Shown here: positions 1-5,507 of the stretch, piece after piece | Numbering within the stretch: the first letter of the stretch is position 1 | How the letters are laid out: every line of letters begins with the position of its first letter | NCBI GenBank assembly: GCA_947175805.1 | Contig: CAMWOF010000179.1 | Location: 1-5,516 of the forward strand | Reading direction: 5' to 3' | DNA: 5,516 nucleotides | From: an uncultured Clostridiaceae bacterium | GTDB taxonomy: Bacteria > Bacillota > Clostridia > Lachnospirales > Lachnospiraceae | Notes under the pieces: model-generated | What the model saw: only the letters and a program-made list of their open reading frames with translations | Told to the model about the DNA's origin: nothing | The model's database searches: none | Translations under genes and position numbers: made by a program

Positions 1-136
1 TTTTTATAATATACAGGGGCTATTACTACTCCAAGCCGATTCCCAAAAATGAATTTGTGGCATTTATTCAACATTCCATAAAATCAAATTCCCCACAGTA
101 AAGATTATATTTTTACTTTTCGATTGGATTTTTGGG

Positions 137-165
137 TTGACTTCCCACCACAAATTTTTTATAAT
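137..165 (+). promoter_or_regulatory. sigma-70 type promoter of the tRNA-Gly gene
   Basis: A -35 box TTGACT (137-142) and a perfect -10 box TATAAT (160-165) are separated by 17 bases, the optimal spacing for the housekeeping sigma factor. Transcription would start around 172, only about five bases before the mature tRNA 5' end, so the RNase P leader would be very short. The match is read directly from the sequence; activity is inferred. Confidence 0.85.
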
Positions 166-176
166 GAAACAGTAAT

Positions 177-247
177 GCAGGTATAGTTCATCGGTAGAAT
201 ACAAGCTTCCCAAGCTTGGGAGGGGGGTTCGATTCCCCTTACCTGCT
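177..247 (+). tRNA. tRNA-Gly, anticodon CCC
   Basis: The full cloverleaf can be folded by eye. The acceptor stem GCAGGTA (177-183) pairs perfectly with TACCTGC (240-246), leaving U73 (position 247) as discriminator, which is usual for bacterial tRNA-Gly. The D arm is GTTC/GAAT around a loop containing GG. The anticodon stem CAAGC (202-206) pairs with GCTTG (214-218) around loop TTCCCAA, giving anticodon CCC (209-211), which reads GGG. The variable region is four bases, and the T arm is GGGGG/CCCCT with loop TTCGATT (228-234). CCA is not encoded, so it must be added after transcription. The gene stands alone in the window with its own promoter and converges on the membrane-protein gene, whose stop codon begins at the next base. 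Confidence 0.96.
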
Positions 248-276
248 TTATTTTTTTGCTCTTTTTTCCTGTTTTT
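248..276 (+). terminator. T tracts downstream of the tRNA, possible termination zone
   Basis: Immediately after the tRNA come three T runs on the plus strand (251-257, 262-267, 272-276). There is no separate hairpin before them. The stable T arm and acceptor stem of the tRNA end only a few bases upstream and could act as the hairpin. The tracts are also the antisense of the AAA lysine codons at the end of the convergent membrane-protein gene, so their presence has a second explanation. Termination here is an inference. Confidence 0.35.
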
Positions 277-949
277 CCTCATCCATCTCAGCCAAACGAA
301 GCATCTTGTCCTTACAGAAATGGGCGAACAAAGCCACCGCCCTTCCGGTTCCCAGCACCGCTATCACAGTTCCCAGCCCAATTCCCAGAAATGGTCTTGC
401 ATAGGCAAATCCAATCATAAGCGTAATGCTGATATTCAGGAAATCAAAAATATTTTTTGTAAAGCCGATATTCTTATGTATCCTGTCAGAAATTGCCTGC
501 ACAATACCATCGCCGGGATTGGGAATCAGACGCATGCTGACAGTCATCACAATCCCCACGCCGGTTAAAAATACCGCCAAAATCAAAAGCAGCAGATTCT
601 GCCATAAATGCGGAAAGGAAATATTTACACAGTCGTTAAACACATTCATCAATCTGGTAAAGCCGATGCTCAGAGGAAGCTGCAGCACATCATATGCCTT
701 TGCCTTTTTCCCCTTTAAAACAAATTCCATGAAAACAAAAAAGGAATACTGTACCAGCGTTACATTTCCAAAATTCAGGTTAAAAATCTCGGATATGCTG
801 TAGGACACCGAGATAATCGGCGATACCCCCAGACCGGTCTTCGTGTTTAGCGTGATGCCAAATGCCAGGATTACCATACCCGCCAGATAGAAAAACCAGC
901 GGTAAAACAAAGCCTTCCTGCTATTTTTTGTCTTTGTTGTCTCCTTCAT
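248..949 (-). CDS. YczE/DUF6198-like polytopic membrane protein
   Basis: A 233-residue integral membrane protein resembling the YczE/YyaS/YitT group (COG2364, DUF6198). Hydrophobic segments lie near residues 16-34, 64-78, 88-104, 116-138, 168-184 and 188-210. Recognisable family signatures are GITLNTKTGLGVSP (31-44) after the first segment, the NPGDG loop (144-148), and the glycine-rich GIGLGTVIAVLGTGRAV stretch (189-205) in the last segment. The C-terminal tail (from about 212) is charged and ends in a lysine/glutamate run, probably cytoplasmic. The molecular function of the family is not established; no transport substrate can be read from the sequence. The ATG at 949 has GGAG (958-961) eight bases upstream. 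It is the last gene of the minus-strand cluster, 39 bases after the S66 peptidase gene. Its TAA (248-250) directly touches the convergent tRNA gene. I see no clear terminator for this strand within the window. Confidence 0.85.
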   Translation of the reverse strand: MKETTKTKNSRKALFYRWFFYLAGMVILAFGITLNTKTGLGVSPIISVSYSISEIFNLNFGNVTLVQYSFFVFMEFVLKGKKAKAYDVLQLPLSIGFTRLMNVFNDCVNISFPHLWQNLLLLILAVFLTGVGIVMTVSMRLIPNPGDGIVQAISDRIHKNIGFTKNIFDFLNISITLMIGFAYARPFLGIGLGTVIAVLGTGRAVALFAHFCKDKMLRLAEMDEEKQEKRAKK

Positions 950-988
950 CTCATCTTCTCCATATTATCAAAAGCCTTCCCTGGCTGC

Positions 989-2113
989 TTATTCACAGCG
1001 CATCGCAAGCGTCATTCCATCCTCGTACACGGTCACATCTCCCATACTTCCGCAAATAATCGGCATCATCGGCGGAATATGCCCGATATCCGCATCCATA
1101 ACAATCGGAACCTTGTGTCCAGCCAGTAAATCCACCACTGCGTGGTACTGATCCAGTCCCATAAGCTCCTCTCCGTGGCACAAAGGCCTGCCGATTAAAA
1201 AGCCCTTCACATACCGAAACCAACCTGCATGCTCCATCTGCCAGACAGCCCGGCGGATTGCCATTACATTTAAATCGCAGGCCTCCAAAAACCAGATAAA
1301 GCCATCCTCCCTATATCTTTCCTGAAACGCCGCCACTTTGTCAAATTCAGTCCCCAAAAGAGTCACCAGGCAGTCCATGCAGCCACCAATCAGCCTGCCC
1401 GAAAATGTGGTGCGGACAGACGGAACGCTTTTGTCCTCATGTGCAGCCTCTTCTTCGCCGGAAATACAATTACGTGCTGCCTTTCCACTGCAGGGAATCA
1501 TCTCCGGCTCTGTCACGCCCGGCTTATACAGCCGAAGCACAGATGGTTCTGTCACATGATACGGCGCCAGCGGATTCAACTCATCTTTCAAGCCTTCCTT
1601 TTCCCATTTGCCATAGTCGGACACCGTTAACTTTTCCCCTTTTAACACCGCCAGTGCGTCATGGATTGCCGGATGCCACGGCTCCATGCCAAAGGCCGCC
1701 GCACAAGGACCGTAAATCGCTGCCGTATCGCACAGGGTTGCCTGTAAAAAGGTCATGTTTGTATTGTCCGAATAGCCCATGTACCATTTTGGCGACGCCT
1801 GTGAAAGCCTGTCAAAATCCAAAAAAGCCAGAACCTCGCACATCAGCTCCCCGCCTCCGCAGGAAATAAGCACTTCATTGTCATCGGTACAGTAATATTC
1901 CATCAGCTCCTGCGCACATTTTTCGGGCGTGTTACTGATGCCGATGCCCTCACCCGCATAGCAGTTCGGCCCGAGAACTGCCTGATATCCTTTTCTCTCA
2001 AATTGCTTCAGCGCATTTTGAAACGCCGTGTGATAAGGCTCTATATTGCAGCCAAAGGATGGCGCAACAAATCCAATCCTGCCCTGTTCATTTAAAAATG
2101 GTGCGTACCTCAT
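989..2113 (-). CDS. S66 family serine peptidase (LD-carboxypeptidase/MccF-like)
   Basis: A 374-residue protein of peptidase family S66, whose members either cut the L,D bond of muropeptide tetrapeptides (LdcA) or detoxify peptidyl-nucleotide antibiotics (MccF). The N-terminal GRIGFVAPSFG (11-21) matches the family start. Ser115 in GYSDNT (113-118) is the expected nucleophile; Glu277 in FLEACD and His345 in DIGHIPP (342-348) complete the Ser-Glu-His triad. A glycine-rich SCGGGE (84-89) lies where the family places its oxyanion-side loop, and GRLIGGCMDCL (239-249) starts the C-terminal half. There is no signal peptide, so it is cytoplasmic, as expected for recycling or detoxification. A charged stretch at about 206-235 looks like an insertion before GRLIGG and makes the protein somewhat longer than LdcA or MccF. 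The ATG start is firm: AGGAGG at 2119-2124 lies five bases upstream. The gene follows the alarmone synthetase gene by 29 bases. Sequence alone does not decide between LdcA and MccF activity. Confidence 0.9.
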   Translation of the reverse strand: MRYAPFLNEQGRIGFVAPSFGCNIEPYHTAFQNALKQFERKGYQAVLGPNCYAGEGIGISNTPEKCAQELMEYYCTDDNEVLISCGGGELMCEVLAFLDFDRLSQASPKWYMGYSDNTNMTFLQATLCDTAAIYGPCAAAFGMEPWHPAIHDALAVLKGEKLTVSDYGKWEKEGLKDELNPLAPYHVTEPSVLRLYKPGVTEPEMIPCSGKAARNCISGEEEAAHEDKSVPSVRTTFSGRLIGGCMDCLVTLLGTEFDKVAAFQERYREDGFIWFLEACDLNVMAIRRAVWQMEHAGWFRYVKGFLIGRPLCHGEELMGLDQYHAVVDLLAGHKVPIVMDADIGHIPPMMPIICGSMGDVTVYEDGMTLAMRCE

Positions 2114-2142
2114 ATCTGCCTCCTGTTTCCAGCTTGATTCAT

Positions 2143-2961
2143 TTACTCTATCGCCACATCCAGCTTCCGTATCTTTTCCAAGAGAATCTCATCCTCGGAA
2201 GGGATACTCTTGTTGACATCTATCTCCCGCCGAATCTGAAGCATTTTCTCATCCGTATCGGCGATAATCTCTGCACATTCCCTGAGCCGCTCAATAATGT
2301 CCTGCTCATTTGCTACCTCCTGCTTATATTTTAACTGATGCTCCAGGCTGGCCCAAAAATCCATGGCAATCGTACGGATTTGTACCTCCACCGTCATATT
2401 TTTTGTCTGATTGGCAAAAAATACAGGCACCTGCACGATTAAGTGCAGGCTGCGATAGCCATTGCCCTTAGGCTTGGCAATGTAATCCTTCTCCTCCAAC
2501 AGAAAGATATCATCCTGCTCCACAAAGGTTTTGGCAATCTCATATATATCATCTGCATAAGAGCATATCACCCGCACACCGGCTACATCCTTGATATTTT
2601 GCTCTATGTTTTTCAGCGTAAAGGGGAGCTCCTTTGCCTCCAGCTTATCAATGATACTGGAAGTCCGCTTCAGGCGGGTATTGATGAACTTAATGGGATT
2701 TCTCTGATATCTCACATTAAACTCTGTATTCAGCACATCAAACTTTGTGCGGATTTCCTTCATGGCGCAGCTATACATCATCATCAGCTCCTTGTAATCC
2801 ACCACGCTGTTCATCAGCTTTCTCGTCTGGCTGATTGCCGCCCTCGCAAAGTCCTCATTTTGCGCCATTAGCTCCATGGGCAAATCTAAAATATTCTCAA
2901 AGCTCACATCCGTGTCTTCATTTTCACTTCCCATATGCATGGGAATCCTGTTCTCATCCAT
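2143..2961 (-). CDS. small alarmone synthetase, RelA/SpoT-type GTP pyrophosphokinase
   Basis: A 272-residue (p)ppGpp synthetase that would transfer pyrophosphate from ATP to GDP or GTP. In the 272-residue numbering the RelA/SpoT synthetase domain covers about 60-215: the R-T-S-S-I-x-x-K element (Arg99-Lys106), DVAGVR (125-130) with the metal-binding Asp125, the G-loop region KPKGNGYRSLHL (163-174) with Tyr169 expected to stack on guanine, and VEVQIRT (191-197) with catalytic Glu192, followed by FWASLEHQLKYK. There is no HD hydrolase, TGS or ACT domain, so it is a single-domain synthetase of the COG2357 (SAS; RelQ/RelP) type. It is longer than the roughly 210-residue Bacillus SAS proteins because of an acidic N-terminal stretch and a helical, charged C-terminal tail. 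I chose the ATG at 2961 because AAGGAG (2968-2973) lies six bases upstream. An in-frame ATG at 2991 would add ten residues and overlap the previous stop as ATGA. It sits between the radical SAM and S66 genes. Confidence 0.93.
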   Translation of the reverse strand: MDENRIPMHMGSENEDTDVSFENILDLPMELMAQNEDFARAAISQTRKLMNSVVDYKELMMMYSCAMKEIRTKFDVLNTEFNVRYQRNPIKFINTRLKRTSSIIDKLEAKELPFTLKNIEQNIKDVAGVRVICSYADDIYEIAKTFVEQDDIFLLEEKDYIAKPKGNGYRSLHLIVQVPVFFANQTKNMTVEVQIRTIAMDFWASLEHQLKYKQEVANEQDIIERLRECAEIIADTDEKMLQIRREIDVNKSIPSEDEILLEKIRKLDVAIE

Positions 2962-2967
2962 ATTTTT

Positions 2968-2973
2968 CTCCTT
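2968..2973 (-). promoter_or_regulatory. Shine-Dalgarno site deciding the synthetase start
   Basis: On the minus strand this reads AAGGAG, six bases before the ATG at 2961. It favours that start over the upstream in-frame ATG at 2991, whose own upstream sequence has only a weak CAGGG. The basic residues predicted between the two starts (KKEK) are what a ribosome binding site gives when translated. Confidence 0.7.
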
Positions 2974-2987
2974 TTTATTTCTGATTG

Positions 2988-3914
2988 TCATACGCCCTGC
3001 AAATCAAATGAAGGAATAAAACTCTCCTGTGCCGTCCTGCCCTCTTGAATAAAACCCTGTTCCACACCGATATCCAGGGCATAGTCCACCAGCTTGCGAT
3101 AGCTCTTGGCGGAAACGGGTTCTGAAAGCTCCGGGTATGACTGATGCTGCAAAACCGGCGTATATTGATTCAAGAGGCTGATATAGATATCATTTTCATA
3201 GGTGTCATGGAGATACTTTACAATCCGCTTTGCCGCCATAAGCTGTCCCGGCAAAAGCAAATGCCGTACAATCACACCCCGCCGCATCATGCCCTCCTGA
3301 TTAAAGCTGCACACGGAAGTACCGCGCTTTATCTGCCTTACCATCTCTATGATTGCAAGCCGCGCCGTCTGCGGATAGTCCGGTGCATTGCTGTAGGCGG
3401 CGGCAATACCGCTGTCATCATATTTATAATCCGGCAGATAGATATCTATCAGACCCTCCAACTTCTTCAATGCATCTACTGAGACATAGGCGCTGCTGTT
3501 GTACACAAAAGGCAAATCAAAGCCCTTTGCCTTCGCCTCCCGCAAAACCGGCGCCAGCGCCGGAATATAGTGATCCGGAGTAACCAGGTTGATATTGGCA
3601 GCTCCCTGCTCTCTTAATTCCCAAAAAATCTCTCCTAAACGCTCCGCCGTAATTTCCCTGCCCGCCTGCCCTCCGGAAATCTCATGATTCTGACAGAACA
3701 CGCAGCCCATATTGCAGCCGGAAAAGAACACCGCACCGGACCCCTGCCGTCCGGAAATACATGGCTCCTCCCACATATGAAGTGCAGCCCTGGCAACCCT
3801 GATACCGGCACCGGTTTTACAATAGCCAAGCTGTCCTGCCAAACGGTTGACGCCGCATGCCCTTGGGCAAAGAGTGCACTTCTCAAATCCATTCTTTTCG
3901 GTTTCTAAATTCAA
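2988..3914 (-). CDS. PflX-like radical SAM protein (COG1313)
   Basis: A radical SAM protein of about 308 residues (310 from the most upstream TTG), of the group annotated as PflX or 'putative pyruvate formate-lyase activating enzyme'. In the 310-residue numbering, an N-terminal cysteine cluster CTLCPRACGVNR (Cys15, Cys18, Cys22) with Cys34 in GYCKTG is conserved in this group and may bind a second metal centre. The SAM-binding [4Fe-4S] motif is CNMGCVFC (Cys69, Cys73, Cys76). Further signatures are SGG (82-84), NLVTPDHYIP (111-120), VYNSSAY (139-145), DIYLPDYKY (159-167), VRHLLLPG (218-225), ISLLNQYTP (247-255) and a C-terminal FIPSFD (301-306). The true substrate of the group is unknown, and no glycyl radical enzyme is encoded nearby. 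No ATG exists before the cysteine cluster and an in-frame TGA lies directly before the TTG at 3920, so a TTG start is required; TTG at 3914 has the better-placed ribosome binding site. The stop overlaps the alternative start of the alarmone synthetase as ATGA. Confidence 0.88.
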   Translation of the reverse strand: MNLETEKNGFEKCTLCPRACGVNRLAGQLGYCKTGAGIRVARAALHMWEEPCISGRQGSGAVFFSGCNMGCVFCQNHEISGGQAGREITAERLGEIFWELREQGAANINLVTPDHYIPALAPVLREAKAKGFDLPFVYNSSAYVSVDALKKLEGLIDIYLPDYKYDDSGIAAAYSNAPDYPQTARLAIIEMVRQIKRGTSVCSFNQEGMMRRGVIVRHLLLPGQLMAAKRIVKYLHDTYENDIYISLLNQYTPVLQHQSYPELSEPVSAKSYRKLVDYALDIGVEQGFIQEGRTAQESFIPSFDLQGV

Positions 3915-3920
3915 TGCCAA

Positions 3921-3929
3921 TCACCTGCT
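3921..3929 (-). promoter_or_regulatory. Shine-Dalgarno site for the TTG-started radical SAM gene
   Basis: The minus strand reads AGCAGGTGA. AGGTGA is followed directly by the first in-frame TTG (3920), too close for use, but is six bases before the second TTG (3914). This spacing is why 3914 is preferred as the start. Confidence 0.55.
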
Positions 3930-3941
3930 GCGTTTCATATT

Positions 3942-5381
3942 TTATATTTTTGACTCTGCATCCTCCAAGGAAGCATAACCGTATAAATGCGCCGTATTTT
4001 CCATCGTCATAGCAGTCAGATTTCTGCCTTCCCTTGCCAGCTCCGCCACAAATTGTCCATACAGCTTTAGCGTCCTGTCCGAATAGGTCAGCAGCTCGCC
4101 TCTGAGATAGGTCTCCGCCGAGGTATCCCATTCGGTGTCCTGGGCAGTGTGAATATTTCTGGCAAGTCCCGACAGCTTCGGATAGGCTTTTGCAAATTCC
4201 TCCATCCAGCCCACCTGGATTTCTACAATCTGGTCAATCAACGCCCTTCTCTCCGGCTCCACCAGCGGCAGCTTATCCTTCAATTCAGCAAACTTCTCCG
4301 GCGCAGTACTCTCCATCATATAGCCGTACTTATAGGTAATCAGATTCTCCCCTACAGACTTCGCCATCTCCACATCATCTAAATAGCTTTTCAAAAGCGG
4401 CTTAGGCCATGTCATGTACTGGCTCTTTCTCATAATCTCAAATTCGCCGTAGTTATTCTGGCAGCTTGCCCTTCCCCCTTCATTTTCCACCTTATCAAAA
4501 AATGCCCACTCCTCGGCAACAATTTTTTCAATGCAGTCAGTATCACCTTTATTCTCTGCTTCAAGGGCTTCCTGCTTATCTGCATTTTCTGGCATCTCAG
4601 CCTCCACCTCTGCTATATTTTCCAGCATAATCTGGTATGCCTGATTCTCCCCATAGCTGTTCTTAATCGTCTGGGCTGCCTGCTCGTAATAAGCAATTGC
4701 AGCCTTATAATCCCCCTTACAGTACATTGCCTCACCCATGCCTGAAAGCGCTGCGCTGTAATGGTAGCCTTTATCGTCCATTGCCTCAAACATTGCAATT
4801 GCCTTTTGCAGATGCCGGATGCCCTCATCCGCCTCCCGTACCCGCACCTTAGAAATGCCCAGGTTCGCATGCGTGGTGGCAATCTCATTTTCCGCATTTT
4901 CCTTCTTTTCAATGATAGCAAGCGCCTTCTCTAAACATTCACAGGCCTGCCCGTGCGCATCCATCTCCTGGTAGAGCAGGCTCAGATTATTGTAATAACC
5001 GGCAATTAAATAATCCTCCGGCGGCAGATGCCGCTCATATATCGGAAGAATCGCCTCAAAATACTTTTTGGACGCCTCTAAATGCCCTGCTGCACGGCAG
5101 GCAGTCGCCACATTTAACAGCGTTGTTGCATAACCGATAGAGTCTGCCATTCCCATCTGCTGGAGCTTCGCTACGGCGTCTGCTCCATACGCCAATGATT
5201 TTTCATATTTACTCCTATCCCTGAGAAACCCGACCAGCTCATTCAGAATCATAACCTCCGCCTGGTCATCTCCCTCTGTTTTTGCAGTTTGTAAGCTCTG
5301 CTCTAAGAAACCCTCCACCTCGTCTATCCTGCCTTGTCCAAAGAGCCTGTCTAAATCCTCTAAAACTTTATTTGTATCCAT
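3942..5381 (-). CDS. TPR-repeat protein with C-terminal DUF4125 domain
   Basis: A 479-residue cytoplasmic protein with no signal peptide or membrane segment. The N-terminal part (about 1-260) is all-helical with TPR-like repeats, best seen near 40-75, 82-117, 125-159 (YYNNLSLLYQEM...A..CLEKAL), 168-203 (THANLGISKVR...HLQKAIAMFEA) and 208-243 (SGMGEAMYCKGDYKAAIAYYEQA); these usually mediate protein binding. A short acidic linker (about 255-282) leads into a DUF4125 domain (about 283-474). The latter is recognised by EEWAFFDKVENEGGRASCQ (290-308), FEIMRKSQYMTW (314-325), KYGYMMEST (351-359) and RGELLTYSDRTLKLY (427-441). The function of DUF4125 is not known; the dense conserved GGRASCQ and MRKSQ residues suggest a binding or catalytic site, which is inference. 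The ATG at 5381 is supported by GGAG (5389-5392) seven bases upstream, with a second GGAGG (5394-5398) behind it. It is the first gene of the cluster in the window; the radical SAM gene follows after about 25 bases. Confidence 0.88.
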   Translation of the reverse strand: MDTNKVLEDLDRLFGQGRIDEVEGFLEQSLQTAKTEGDDQAEVMILNELVGFLRDRSKYEKSLAYGADAVAKLQQMGMADSIGYATTLLNVATACRAAGHLEASKKYFEAILPIYERHLPPEDYLIAGYYNNLSLLYQEMDAHGQACECLEKALAIIEKKENAENEIATTHANLGISKVRVREADEGIRHLQKAIAMFEAMDDKGYHYSAALSGMGEAMYCKGDYKAAIAYYEQAAQTIKNSYGENQAYQIMLENIAEVEAEMPENADKQEALEAENKGDTDCIEKIVAEEWAFFDKVENEGGRASCQNNYGEFEIMRKSQYMTWPKPLLKSYLDDVEMAKSVGENLITYKYGYMMESTAPEKFAELKDKLPLVEPERRALIDQIVEIQVGWMEEFAKAYPKLSGLARNIHTAQDTEWDTSAETYLRGELLTYSDRTLKLYGQFVAELAREGRNLTAMTMENTAHLYGYASLEDAESKI

Positions 5382-5507
5382 TGTTCTTCTCCACCTCCAA
5401 AATAATTTCTGTACATCTGTATATCCAATAGCTTAACAGATTATCTTGTTCTATTTGTGTTTACTTCATGAATAAAATGTATCATTTCCCTTAAATTTCC
5501 AGACACA

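Noticed and set aside
5..10. TATAAT hexamer near the left edge
   Set aside because: No -35 can be seen because it falls off the window, and no gene or RNA is recognisable just downstream; AT-rich intergenic DNA gives such matches by chance.
97..120. AT-rich hairpin AGTAAAGAT/ATTTTTACT followed by TTT
   Set aside because: Almost all A-U pairs, a three-base loop and only a short T run; too weak to call a terminator, and no gene is seen ending just upstream on the plus strand.
64..282. 72-codon open frame on the minus strand
   Set aside because: It runs antisense through the whole tRNA-Gly gene, its promoter and the end of the membrane-protein gene; the translated tRNA antisense (GNRTPLPSLGSLYSTDELYLH) is a well-known false ORF signature.
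426..803. 125-codon open frame on the plus strand
   Set aside because: Antisense to the membrane-protein gene, which has clear family motifs; no domain is seen.
970..986. Small hairpin AGCC/GGCT followed by TTTT between the S66 and membrane-protein genes (minus strand)
   Set aside because: A four-base stem is too short for an intrinsic terminator, so I do not split the cluster here.
1405..1869. 154-codon open frame on the plus strand
   Set aside because: Antisense to the S66 peptidase gene, proline/serine/arginine-rich with no recognisable domain and no suitable ribosome binding site.
2443..2871. 142-codon open frame on the plus strand
   Set aside because: Antisense to the alarmone synthetase, which has intact catalytic motifs; the histidine/leucine-rich product is a typical complement of a coding strand.
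4613..4921. 102-codon arginine-rich open frame on the minus strand
   Set aside because: It lies wholly inside the TPR-DUF4125 gene in another frame; its composition (many R, M, L, no domain) is that of a frame-shifted shadow.
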